From the NCBI GenBank assembly GCA_964449675.1, contig CAYVAR010000038.1, positions 1-8,738 on the forward strand: a DNA stretch of 8,738 bases. Direction: 5' to 3'. A program made the position numbers and the translations under genes. This document shows positions 1 through 7,551 of the stretch, in pieces (the first letter of the stretch is position 1; the number at the start of each line of letters is the position of its first letter). Below the pieces are notes generated by a model. That model made no database searches and had not been told where the DNA came from. It saw only the letters and a program-made list of their open reading frames with translations. The DNA comes from CAYVAR01 sp964449675. Lineage in GTDB: Bacteria > Patescibacteriota > Microgenomatia > UBA10105 > UBA927.

Positions 1-72
1 GGCATGATGCTTCTGACTTCTATCGGCGCAATACTCGTAGCAGTCCTCATATTTTGGCCGTATTTATTTTGA
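1..72 (+). CDS. C-terminal end of an unidentified membrane protein (partial)
   Basis: The frame beginning at base 1 is open to a TGA at 70-72 and encodes 23 residues, GMMLLTSIGAILVAVLIF followed by WPYLF. Nearly all are hydrophobic, so this looks like a C-terminal transmembrane helix ending almost directly at the stop. Only 10 bases separate it from mraY, so it is probably in the same operon. In dcw clusters the gene before mraY is often murF or ftsI, but neither normally ends in a membrane helix, so I do not assign a family. That the frame is coding at all rests on its hydrophobic character and tight spacing; the 5' part is outside the window. Confidence 0.5.
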   Translation, partial: GMMLLTSIGAILVAVLIFWPYLF

Positions 73-82
73 GCCAGCTATT

Positions 83-1132
83 ATGGAACTACTTTTAGGT
101 ATTCTTTTATTTTCTTGGATGCTTCATAGCATCCTCTATATCCCGTTTATTAAACTTCTCTATACGTGGAAATTTCAAAGGTTGAAGCAAAAAACAAAGG
201 ATGTGTTTGATAAAAGGACACCGATCTTTGATCGATTTCATCAAAAAAAGGCAGGGACACCAGTGGGAGGTGGACTCCTCATCATCGGTGTGACGACCAT
301 TCTTTTTCCGCTGATTTTACTGTTACTTCATTATTTTTGGGTGCCGATAACAAGCGTGTATCCGCTCAAAAGCGAAGTGAAAATTCTCCTTTTTACGTTT
401 GTATCATTTGGCATTTTGGGACTTTTCGATGATATAAAAAAAACTTTTGTGTGGGTAAAAACTGATTTTATTGGGCTTCGTCTTCGACACAAATTAATCC
501 TTGAGATAATTCTTGCTACAGTCATTAGTTTCTGGCTTGTCCACGATTTACGCATTGGTATCTTTTATCTTCCTTTTTTGGGTGTTATTCATCTCGGATG
601 GTGGTTTATACCGTTTGCGGTATTTGTCGTTATCGCGTTTGCTAACGCATACAATATAACCGATGGATTAGACGGCTTGTCTTCCGGGGTACTTATGATA
701 GCCCTCACCGCATTTTGGTTTCTGTCTGCATCAATCCTTGATACTCCACTATCTCTTTTTATCGCGCTTTGGATCGGCGGCCTATTGGCGTTTCTTTACT
801 TTAACGTGTATCCGGCGCGGATTATGCTTGGAGATGTAGGAGCGCTCTCATTTGGTGCAACGATGGCGGTCGTTGGACTGATACTGGGGAAAGCGCCGGC
901 ACTGGTAGTTATAGGATTTATCTTTATCATAGAAGTTGCTTCATCACTTATTCAACTACTTGCGAAAAAATATCTTCATCGAAAACTATTTTCCGCTGCT
1001 CCTTTTCACCTGTGGCTCCAATACCATGGGTGGGAGGAACCCAAAATAGTTATGAGATTTTGGGTGATCGCTATAGTCCTTGCTATATTTGGATTGTGGC
1101 TAGCTCTTCTGACAAAAGCACCGAGTTTATAG
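83..1132 (+). CDS. mraY: Phospho-N-acetylmuramoyl-pentapeptide-transferase (MraY)
   Basis: Integral membrane enzyme that transfers phospho-MurNAc-pentapeptide from UDP to undecaprenyl phosphate, forming lipid I on the cytoplasmic face. The 349 residues are near the usual family length (about 320-360) and carry many hydrophobic helices, consistent with the ten-helix fold. Visible signatures are KAGTPVGGG (about 56-64), the aspartate pair D116-D117 in LFDDIKK, NAYNITDGLDGL (188-199, with D194 and D197) and MLGDVGALSFG with D251. The C-terminal GWEEPKIVMRFW (316-327) is typical of MraY rather than the related WecA/TagO enzymes. Odd: the normally invariant HHH of the PxHHH motif reads H309-L310-W311, with another histidine at 315. 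The ATG at 83 is the first good start after the upstream stop; no Shine-Dalgarno sequence precedes it. The next gene, murI, starts 10 bases after the stop. Confidence 0.95.
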   Translation: MELLLGILLFSWMLHSILYIPFIKLLYTWKFQRLKQKTKDVFDKRTPIFDRFHQKKAGTPVGGGLLIIGVTTILFPLILLLLHYFWVPITSVYPLKSEVKILLFTFVSFGILGLFDDIKKTFVWVKTDFIGLRLRHKLILEIILATVISFWLVHDLRIGIFYLPFLGVIHLGWWFIPFAVFVVIAFANAYNITDGLDGLSSGVLMIALTAFWFLSASILDTPLSLFIALWIGGLLAFLYFNVYPARIMLGDVGALSFGATMAVVGLILGKAPALVVIGFIFIIEVASSLIQLLAKKYLHRKLFSAAPFHLWLQYHGWEEPKIVMRFWVIAIVLAIFGLWLALLTKAPSL

Positions 1133-1142
1133 CGATTTATTC

Positions 1143-1934
1143 ATGAATACATTTCCCATCGGTATCATTGATTCTGGTTTAGGTGGACTTACGATTTGGC
1201 GGGAAATTGTTACACTACTTCGACATGAATCAACCGTATATCTTGCTGATCATCAACATCTTCCGTATAGCAATAAAAAAACATACGATATTCGAAATTA
1301 TGTGACTAAACTTATAAAACTTCTCATACACATGAAGGTGAAGATAATTGTTATTGCTTGTAATACAGCAACGGTTGCAGGTATCGATTGGTATAGGAAA
1401 AAATTTCCTACCATACCCATAGTCGGTGTCGTTCCGGTCGTCAAAACAGCTTCAAACATAAGTAAGACTCGTCGGTTTGCTGTGCTTTCGACTTTCTTTA
1501 CTGCAAAAAGTGGGTATCAAAAAAAATTAATACAAACATTTGCCGCCGATTGTGATGTTTATTCTATAGGTATTGGGGATTTGGTTACAACTATAGAAGA
1601 AGGAGATATAGATAGTCCTAAGATTTCCCGACTTTTAAAAAATAAACTTCTCCCGATTTTGAAAAGAAACATTGATGTCATCGCATTGGGTTGTACACAC
1701 TTTCCGCTTGTCGCAAGTTGTATCCGTGATATAGTAGGAGAAGATATTGCGATAGTTGATTCAGGAAGCGCCGTAGCCCGGCAAATAGTAAGAATATTAC
1801 AGAATCGTAGCGAATTTTCAGAATCAAAAAAAGTGACGCATGATTTTTTTACAACGGGAAATGCAACGAAGATAAGTAGAGTTGTAGCTAAGTTAATACA
1901 AAAACAAATTTATTTTACCCATGTCAATATCTAA
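1143..1934 (+). CDS. murI: Glutamate racemase (MurI)
   Basis: Cytoplasmic cofactor-independent racemase that converts L-glutamate to D-glutamate, the substrate of MurD encoded next door. The 263 residues match the usual length of about 255-285. Both halves of the two-base active site are present: IDSGLGGLT with D10-S11 near the N terminus, ACNTAT with catalytic C73, and LGCTHFP with catalytic C184, T185 and H186. The loop after IVGV reads VPVVKTA, where many homologues have a glutamate-proline pair (VEPG), a modest departure. It lies 10 bases after mraY and its last 14 bases overlap murD, so translation is probably coupled. No Shine-Dalgarno sequence precedes the ATG. murI is not a standard dcw member in most model bacteria; its place here puts D-Glu supply directly beside its consumer. 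Aspartate racemase was considered, but the motif set and context fit MurI best. Confidence 0.94.
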   Translation: MNTFPIGIIDSGLGGLTIWREIVTLLRHESTVYLADHQHLPYSNKKTYDIRNYVTKLIKLLIHMKVKIIVIACNTATVAGIDWYRKKFPTIPIVGVVPVVKTASNISKTRRFAVLSTFFTAKSGYQKKLIQTFAADCDVYSIGIGDLVTTIEEGDIDSPKISRLLKNKLLPILKRNIDVIALGCTHFPLVASCIRDIVGEDIAIVDSGSAVARQIVRILQNRSEFSESKKVTHDFFTTGNATKISRVVAKLIQKQIYFTHVNI

Positions 1935-3315
1935 TTTTAAAGGAAAAAAAGTTATTATACTCGGTTTATCGGTAGAAGGATTCGACTGCGTAAAATTTTT
2001 TGCAGAGCATGATGCTTTGGTGACCTGCGCAGATAGGCGCACGAAACAAGAACTTGGGAATACGTACGATTTATTAAAAAAATATAATGTAACGTTTCAA
2101 TTGGGAAAATCCTATCTAACTCACTTAGATGGGTATTATATGTATGTAAAAACACCCGGTATGTCTCCACGACTTCCTCAAATCACGGCGTTAAAAAAAA
2201 GCGGTAAGGAGATTACTAGCCTCACGAAGCTTTTTTTTAACTTATGTAAAGCGCCGATTGTCGGCGTTACTGGTACCAAAGGAAAAGGGACAACCAGCAC
2301 GTTAATTTTTCAGATGCTCAAACAAAGCGGTAAACGTGTGTATCTTGGAGGAAATGTCGGAGTTCCACTGTTATCACAAGTTGACGTAATTACAGCTCAT
2401 GATGTCGTTGTTCTTGAATTATCTTCTTTCCAGCTTGAAGATCTGACGAAAAGTCCACACGTAGCAGTTGTACTAAAAATAACACAAGATCATTTAGCCA
2501 ATTACGATCCGCTTGCAACTAATATGCACGAAAGTCGACAAGATTATATCCAAGCCAAAAAATCAATAGTTCGGTTTCAGACTCCTGACGATTTTGTGAT
2601 AGCTAATGCAGACGATCCAACGAGTAATTCTTTTGCATCGGAGACGCCTGCACGAGCACTTCGTTTTAGCAGAAACAGTGATACGAGCGACGCATTTGTT
2701 AAAGATCATGCAGTTTTTCTTAATGTTAATAGAAATGTCATTCGTGTTTGTGATTCCTCAGATATAAAACTACGTGGTGAGCATAATTTAGAAAATATTG
2801 CCGCAAGTGCACTTACTGCATTCACTTTAGGATGTTCCATTGAAGAAATTCATAATTCTGTAATATCATTTGAGGGATTGGAACATCGACTGCAACTTGT
2901 CGGGAGTATTAAAGGCGTGAGTTATTACAACGATTCATTTTCTACTATTCCTGAGACGACGATAGCGGCAATTGAATCGTTTACTGAGCCTATTATTCTT
3001 ATCGCCGGTGGATCGGAAAAGGGATCGGATTTTAATCAAATGGGAAAGATTATTGCGGAAAGCAGTGTAAAAGTACTTATTGCTATTGGAGCCATGAGCA
3101 AGCGAATTGTCCACGCCGCCACAAACGCTGGATTTAAGGGGAAAATAATTACATATCTTACAACTATGCACGAGGTCGTTTCTACCGCCCGTTTCCAAAG
3201 CCAATCTGGAGACATAGTTCTCCTTTCGCCAGGATGTGCCTCATTTGATATGTTTAAAAATTATAAAGAGCGTGGGAATATATTTACGTATGAAGTATCT
3301 CTTCTCAAAAATTAA
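1921..3315 (+). CDS. murD: UDP-N-acetylmuramoyl-L-alanine--D-glutamate ligase (MurD)
   Basis: ATP-dependent cytoplasmic ligase adding D-glutamate to UDP-MurNAc-L-Ala. The 464 residues (family about 430-470) show the three-domain Mur ligase layout: an N-terminal Rossmann-like domain (KKVIILGLSVEG, about 9-20), a central ATPase domain with P-loop GTKGKGTTS (118-126, K122), LELSSFQL and DYIQAKK (K213 probably equals the carbamylated lysine of other MurDs), and a C-terminal domain ending LLSPGCASFDMFKNYKERG. The last motif is diagnostic for MurD among Mur ligases. Departures are GTKGKGTT for the common GTNGK(S/T)T, and NDSFSTIPETT where many MurDs have NDSKATN. The ATG lies inside the last codons of murI (14-base overlap), and the 3' end overlaps ftsW by 26 bases. 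Substrate identity as D-Glu is supported by murI alongside. Confidence 0.94.
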   Translation: MSISNFKGKKVIILGLSVEGFDCVKFFAEHDALVTCADRRTKQELGNTYDLLKKYNVTFQLGKSYLTHLDGYYMYVKTPGMSPRLPQITALKKSGKEITSLTKLFFNLCKAPIVGVTGTKGKGTTSTLIFQMLKQSGKRVYLGGNVGVPLLSQVDVITAHDVVVLELSSFQLEDLTKSPHVAVVLKITQDHLANYDPLATNMHESRQDYIQAKKSIVRFQTPDDFVIANADDPTSNSFASETPARALRFSRNSDTSDAFVKDHAVFLNVNRNVIRVCDSSDIKLRGEHNLENIAASALTAFTLGCSIEEIHNSVISFEGLEHRLQLVGSIKGVSYYNDSFSTIPETTIAAIESFTEPIILIAGGSEKGSDFNQMGKIIAESSVKVLIAIGAMSKRIVHAATNAGFKGKIITYLTTMHEVVSTARFQSQSGDIVLLSPGCASFDMFKNYKERGNIFTYEVSLLKN

Positions 3316-4423
3316 GAAGATATTTACAAAAAAAGAAATACTCAGAAAACCCAAAGCGAGACTTCACCGTGTAGATGCCTTTTTAGTTCTTATCATTTTA
3401 ACTCTCGCTGGTATTGGTATTCTCATGGTCTACAATGCTTCTGTAGCTATAGCGATTCGTGATTTTTCTGACCAATACTATTTTGTTCGAGAACAAATAA
3501 AGTGGCTAGGTATCGGAATCGTATCACTAATCGTATTTTCATCAATTGATTATCATCGCTGGTATAAACTTTCACTTCCACTGCTTATAGGTGCATTAGT
3601 TTTATTATTGGCAGTTTTTATACCAGGGCTTGGGGTACGCGCACTTGGTGCTCATCGATGGTTGAATTTTGGTTTTTTTGTTGTACAGCCAGCAGAAATT
3701 ACAAAGCTTATCCTTATTATGTATCTTTCAGCATGGTTTTCATTAAAAGAAAAAGGAAGACTTGGTGCATTTTTGTTACTCCTTGGTATGGTCGTTGGAC
3801 TTATCATTGCTCAACCAAATCTAGGTACGGCAGTGATTATTATCTGTATCGCGATCCTACTCTACTTTCTGTCAGGAGCGCCAGTGTGGCAATTTATAGT
3901 TTTAATTCCTCTTTTTATTATCGGTGCCGGAGGACTAGCCGTAGCTGCTCCTTATCGGTTTAAAAGATTAACGACATTTTTTGATCCGGAAAGTGATCCA
4001 CTTGGCGCCTCTTATCAGATTCGACAAATTCTTTTGGCGTTTGGTTCAGGCGGATGGTTTGGTGTGGGGATCGGGAAGTCACGCCAAAAATATGAATATT
4101 TACCCGAAGCAAATACTGATTCTATATTTGCTATTATTGGTGAAGAGTTAGGTTTTATTGGTGCAGCTATAATAATTGGGTTATTTCTCCTTCTCGTCTG
4201 GCGGGGATTTCGTATAGCCAAACACGCGCCAGATAGTTTTGGAAGGTTACTCGCTCTTGGCATATCTTCCTGGGTAGCGATACAAACGATTATAAATTTG
4301 TCAGCTATGGTTGCCCTTATTCCGCTTACTGGCGTTCCTCTTCCGCTCGTGTCCTATGGCGGATCGAGTTTAATAATACTTCTATCCGGACTTGGTATAC
4401 TTTTAAATATAAGCAGACACTAA
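3290..4423 (+). CDS. ftsW: Septal peptidoglycan glycosyltransferase, SEDS family (FtsW)
   Basis: Polytopic membrane enzyme that polymerises lipid II at the septum together with a class B penicillin-binding protein. At 377 residues it has a basic cytoplasmic N terminus (about 1-29, many K/R), then about ten hydrophobic helices. Motifs: GAHRWLNFGFFVVQPAE, KYEYLPEANTDSIFAIIGEELG with D277 at the position of the essential SEDS aspartate, and GVPLPLVSYGGSSL near the C terminus. FtsW is preferred to RodA because of dcw context, the YGGSSL form and the LLNISR ending. I chose the ATG at 3290; an in-frame ATG at 3236 would add 18 non-hydrophobic residues and extend the murD overlap to 80 bases. With 3290 the overlap is 26 bases. 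The protein ends right after the last helix (NISRH), without the cytoplasmic tail some FtsW proteins carry. Confidence 0.92.
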   Translation: MKYLFSKIKKIFTKKEILRKPKARLHRVDAFLVLIILTLAGIGILMVYNASVAIAIRDFSDQYYFVREQIKWLGIGIVSLIVFSSIDYHRWYKLSLPLLIGALVLLLAVFIPGLGVRALGAHRWLNFGFFVVQPAEITKLILIMYLSAWFSLKEKGRLGAFLLLLGMVVGLIIAQPNLGTAVIIICIAILLYFLSGAPVWQFIVLIPLFIIGAGGLAVAAPYRFKRLTTFFDPESDPLGASYQIRQILLAFGSGGWFGVGIGKSRQKYEYLPEANTDSIFAIIGEELGFIGAAIIIGLFLLLVWRGFRIAKHAPDSFGRLLALGISSWVAIQTIINLSAMVALIPLTGVPLPLVSYGGSSLIILLSGLGILLNISRH

Positions 4424-4424
4424 T

Positions 4425-5552
4425 ATGGATAAGGATAAGATGGACACCATAAAAATACTTATTACCGGCGGGCACGTGACTCCTGCCATAGCGGTTATAG
4501 ATGAAATTGAAAAAAGATATCCTCTCTGGAAAATCGTATTTGTTGGCAGGAAATACGCAGTAGAAGGATCGCGTACTACTTCCGAGGAGTATAGATTAAT
4601 TACTCAAAGAGCAGTTCACTTTCTGTCTCTTTTTACCGGTAGACTGCAGCGAGCTTTTACCCTCTATACCATCGTGAGCCTTCTAAAAGTTCCATTCGGA
4701 TTTCTGCAGGCTCTCTCTATTGTTATGAGCCAACAACCGGATGCCATCATATCATTTGGCGGATATGTCGCTTTGCCGGTAGTTTTTGCAGGCTTTCTTT
4801 GTGGTGTTCGGATCCTAACGCATGAACAAACGCTTGCTCCTGGTATTGCCAATCGCATTATTGCGCAATTTGCATCGAAGATATGTATAAGTTATGAGGA
4901 TGTAGCAACATATTTTTCTAGCAGTAAACTTTTGTATACGGGACTGCCGATACGACAATCATTGTTTCACAAAGTGGAAAAATCTCCTTTTTCTTTTCGT
5001 TTCCCTCGTATTCCTTTGCTTTATGTTACTGGTGGAAGCACTGGCGCTACGTCTCTTAATGAGATTATTTACTCGATTGTTAAAGATTTAACCCGTTCCT
5101 TTATGATTATTCACCAAGTAGGGAGGCTCTCTTTTGAATATGGAAATACTATAAGGAACTCGTTACCTCAATCTCAACAGATTCGCTACCAGGTCCTGCC
5201 GTATCTAGATGAAAAAGAACATGCATGGGTACTGCAGCATGCTTCTATTCTCATCGGTAGGTCCGGTGCAAATACTGTAGCAGAATTGGCTAGTCTTGGC
5301 GTTGTATCTATTCTTATTCCTCTCCCGTGGTCAGCTGGTCAAGAACAAACAAAAAATGCACAATATCTAGCTCGTCACGGAGGTGCTTTGGTCCTTATGC
5401 AAGAAGAAGCTACTCCGACTCATCTCGCAAGGACGATAAAACATGTGATGAATGCATATAATGTGTATAAAAAAAAAGCACTCGCGTATTCAAAAGAGAT
5501 ACGCCGTGACGGTGCGACGCGAATTGTCGATACGCTTGTAACAATCCTATGA
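4425..5552 (+). CDS. murG: UDP-GlcNAc:lipid I N-acetylglucosamine transferase (MurG)
   Basis: GT-B fold, membrane-associated glycosyltransferase that adds GlcNAc to lipid I to give lipid II on the inner leaflet. The 375 residues match the family (about 350-380). Visible are the N-terminal domain with TGGHVTPA (14-21, H17), FGGYVALP, HEQTLAPGIANR, the second-domain opening VTGGSTGATSLNE and the donor-binding region GRSGANTVAEL followed by PLPWSAGQEQTKNA. Odd: the first glycine loop is four residues shorter than the canonical TGGGTGGH, and HEQN reads HEQT. The ATG at 4425 starts one base after the ftsW stop, the same layout as ftsQ after murG. A second in-frame ATG at 4440 gives the more family-like MDTIKILITGG start and has AAGGA four bases upstream, so it is a real alternative. 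Stop is TGA. Confidence 0.93.
   Translation: MDKDKMDTIKILITGGHVTPAIAVIDEIEKRYPLWKIVFVGRKYAVEGSRTTSEEYRLITQRAVHFLSLFTGRLQRAFTLYTIVSLLKVPFGFLQALSIVMSQQPDAIISFGGYVALPVVFAGFLCGVRILTHEQTLAPGIANRIIAQFASKICISYEDVATYFSSSKLLYTGLPIRQSLFHKVEKSPFSFRFPRIPLLYVTGGSTGATSLNEIIYSIVKDLTRSFMIIHQVGRLSFEYGNTIRNSLPQSQQIRYQVLPYLDEKEHAWVLQHASILIGRSGANTVAELASLGVVSILIPLPWSAGQEQTKNAQYLARHGGALVLMQEEATPTHLARTIKHVMNAYNVYKKKALAYSKEIRRDGATRIVDTLVTIL
4431..4435 (+). promoter_or_regulatory. Possible Shine-Dalgarno for an internal murG start
   Basis: AAGGA lies four bases before the in-frame ATG at 4440, inside the first codons of the murG frame as called from 4425. It is the only recognisable Shine-Dalgarno-like sequence near any start in this window, so it favours the shorter 370-residue MurG. 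The spacer is shorter than ideal, and the neighbouring genes start without such sites, so the evidence is weak. Confidence 0.3.
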
Positions 5553-5553
5553 T

Positions 5554-6243
5554 ATGCGTACGATTAAAGTTAGACATATCGGAAAGCGACTACTCTTTTT
5601 TTGTATTGTCATTTTAGTAGGTATTTCCGCTTACGTACTTCTTGTCAATATTTTTACAATTGACGCTATTGAAGTGCAAGGCGACGGAATTGGCGTTGAC
5701 GTAAATCAGCAAAAACTGCCGAAGAATTTACTCTTTTTTCCAATTGCGAAAATAACAAAACAAATTCTTTTAGATAATCCATTAGTGGAGTCTCTAACGA
5801 TTCAAAAAAAATATCCTCGTGTGCTTATCCTAAAGGTTAAAGCGCGATCTGGTGTCGCGAATGTTGTGGCTAGTACTATGTCTGCAGTAGTTGACGCATC
5901 TGGCGTTATTATAGGAATTGATAGACCGAAGGATGATATACCAACCATAGAACATAACATTTTTATAGGAACTATCGGCTCTCATATAACAGATGAATAT
6001 ATCCTCACCGCGTTAACATTTATCGAAAAGGTCAAATCGTTTGTCAAAATCCAAAAAATAACGAACGTAAATAGCGATTATCTACAGGCTGTATTTGATA
6101 AAACAGATATTTTATTTCCTCAAAAAACTGATATGAGCAAACTTGCTGACACTTTACAAACGCTTCTATCCGGGTTTAGAATAAAAGGAACCATGCCCTC
6201 GACAATTGATCTTCGATACGATAAACCAGTTGTCACTTATTAA
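5554..6243 (+). CDS. ftsQ: Cell division protein FtsQ/DivIB
   Basis: Single-pass divisome protein that links cytoplasmic and external parts of the division machine. The 229 residues have the expected layout: a short basic N terminus (MRTIKVRHIGKR), one transmembrane helix (about 13-36), then an external POTRA-like domain with IDAIEVQGDG, LPKNLLFF and NPLVESLTIQKKYPRVLILKVKAR (about 75-99), followed by a beta-rich domain to about 220. The pattern NPxVxSxxIxKxYPxxLxxxVxxR is typical of FtsQ/DivIB POTRA domains. The start is one base after the murG TGA, and ftsA begins two bases after its stop, with no Shine-Dalgarno sequence at either junction, which suggests translational coupling. Sequence conservation in this family is low, so the call rests on architecture plus position between murG and ftsA. 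The protein is slightly shorter than E. coli FtsQ (276). Confidence 0.88.
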   Translation: MRTIKVRHIGKRLLFFCIVILVGISAYVLLVNIFTIDAIEVQGDGIGVDVNQQKLPKNLLFFPIAKITKQILLDNPLVESLTIQKKYPRVLILKVKARSGVANVVASTMSAVVDASGVIIGIDRPKDDIPTIEHNIFIGTIGSHITDEYILTALTFIEKVKSFVKIQKITNVNSDYLQAVFDKTDILFPQKTDMSKLADTLQTLLSGFRIKGTMPSTIDLRYDKPVVTY

Positions 6244-6245
6244 AA

Positions 6246-7550
6246 ATGGCGCGCGATCACATTATTTCAAGTATAGATATAGGAACTTCTAAAATTACAA
6301 CACTCCTGGGAGTTATGACTGAGGATAATGAAGCCCATGTCATTGGCGTTGCTACGCTTCCTAGTCGGGGTCTTCGTAAAGGGCAAGTGGTCAATATCGA
6401 AGAAGCAACGGGCGCTATATCACAATCGGTCGAAAGCGCGGAGCGCATGGCGGGATCTTCTGTTTCAAAAGCATTTGTATCCGTAGGAGGCAATCATATA
6501 GCATCAATAAATTCCCATGGAGTTGTCGCTGTATCTGAACCGGAGAAAGAAATTACTCAAAGTGATGTTAAACGCGTCATTGATGCGGCAAAAGCTATTT
6601 CTTTACCGCAGTCACGGGATATACTTCATATACTTCCTCGAGGATATATTGTTGACGGACAGGAAGGAGTGGTCGATCCAGTTGGAATGAGCGGAGTGAG
6701 ACTTGAAGTTGATACGCATTTAGTGACTGGCGGAGCAACCTCAGTACGAAATTTAGAAAAATGCGTTGAAGAGTTAGGTATTGAAGTTAGTGGCATTGTC
6801 TTTGGAGGACTTGCGTCTTCATACGCAACACTTACCGACACGGAAAAAGAACTAGGAGTAGTACTCATCGATATCGGTGGCGGTACGACCGATGTTGCGA
6901 TTTTTGTCGAAGGCGCTTTATCGTATTCTTCTGTGATTCCAATTGGGGCGATAAATATTTCTAAAGATTTGGCTGCGGGACTTCGTGTTTCTCTTGAAAG
7001 CGCTGAAAAAATAAAACTCATGCTTTCTGATTCGCCAAGACTTCCTATGCAAGCGGGTGATGATACAGTGACAGCAAAAGGGAAAAAAGATGGAAGTGAG
7101 GATGAGATTGACGTAAGTGGCCTGGGACTTCCTGAAGAAATGCGATCATTATCGCGTAAAACATTGGTTGAGGGAATCATAAAACCACGCTTAAACGAAA
7201 TATTTACAATGGTCGGCCTAGAGATTAAACGAAGCGGATTTGGCGGTATGATGCCTTCGGGAGTCGTATTAACCGGTGGTGGCGCGATGTCAATTGGAGC
7301 GACAGAATCTGCGAGAAGAAATCTTGCCATGTCTGTGCATATCGGTACTCCACTTCATATCACCGGTCTTATTGATGAAATTATGACGCCAGCCTATGCG
7401 ACAAGCGTGGGCCTCCTTCTCTATGCTTTTCAAGGAAAAAAAGCAGATACAGAAGGACGATTCGGAGGTATTGGGAAAATGACCTCTCGTTTGCCCATTA
7501 AAGGAATAGCCGGAAAAGTTATTGACCTAGTTAAATCCTTCCTGCCCTAA
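6246..7550 (+). CDS. ftsA: Cell division protein FtsA
   Basis: Actin-like ATPase that anchors FtsZ filaments to the membrane. The 434 residues are normal length (about 410-440). Actin-fold motifs are present: phosphate-1 IDIGTSK (10-16, D11), phosphate-2 LIDIGGGTTD (207-216, D209) and the adenosine motif VVLTGGGAM (340-348). The 1C domain characteristic of FtsA over MreB is seen in GVVAVSEPEKEIT and in DPVGMSGVRLEVDTHLVTG. After a short variable linker the C terminus forms a likely amphipathic membrane-targeting helix, KGIAGKVIDLVKSFLP. The ATG lies two bases after the ftsQ stop. The last codons are CTG CCC TAA, after which the ftsZ reading frame is open (see findings). Its neighbour ftsZ is its direct partner, and the FtsZ C-terminal peptide it would bind is visible at the right edge. 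Confidence 0.96.
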   Translation: MARDHIISSIDIGTSKITTLLGVMTEDNEAHVIGVATLPSRGLRKGQVVNIEEATGAISQSVESAERMAGSSVSKAFVSVGGNHIASINSHGVVAVSEPEKEITQSDVKRVIDAAKAISLPQSRDILHILPRGYIVDGQEGVVDPVGMSGVRLEVDTHLVTGGATSVRNLEKCVEELGIEVSGIVFGGLASSYATLTDTEKELGVVLIDIGGGTTDVAIFVEGALSYSSVIPIGAINISKDLAAGLRVSLESAEKIKLMLSDSPRLPMQAGDDTVTAKGKKDGSEDEIDVSGLGLPEEMRSLSRKTLVEGIIKPRLNEIFTMVGLEIKRSGFGGMMPSGVVLTGGGAMSIGATESARRNLAMSVHIGTPLHITGLIDEIMTPAYATSVGLLLYAFQGKKADTEGRFGGIGKMTSRLPIKGIAGKVIDLVKSFLP

Positions 7551-7551
7551 T

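Noticed and set aside
3236..3289. Longer N terminus for FtsW from ATG 3236
   Set aside because: The added residues correspond to the conserved MurD C terminus read in another frame, and the overlap would grow to 80 bases; ATG 3290 gives a normal FtsW start.
3658..3963. Plus-strand open frame of 101 codons inside ftsW
   Set aside because: It overlaps the SEDS core of ftsW in another frame, and its translation looks like composition-driven noise.
3290..4423. RodA instead of FtsW
   Set aside because: Both are SEDS proteins, but the position between murD and murG and the VSYGGSSL and LLNISR ending fit FtsW better.
70..5552. Alternative genetic code with UGA as glycine (Gracilibacteria/SR1)
   Set aside because: UGA ends the upstream partial gene and murG exactly where the next gene starts, and no family-conserved glycine is encoded by UGA inside any gene.
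6626..7330. Long minus-strand open frame (234 codons) opposite ftsA
   Set aside because: It lies wholly within ftsA, which has complete family motifs. The translation is Ser/Pro/Thr-rich low-complexity, as expected for an antisense shadow.
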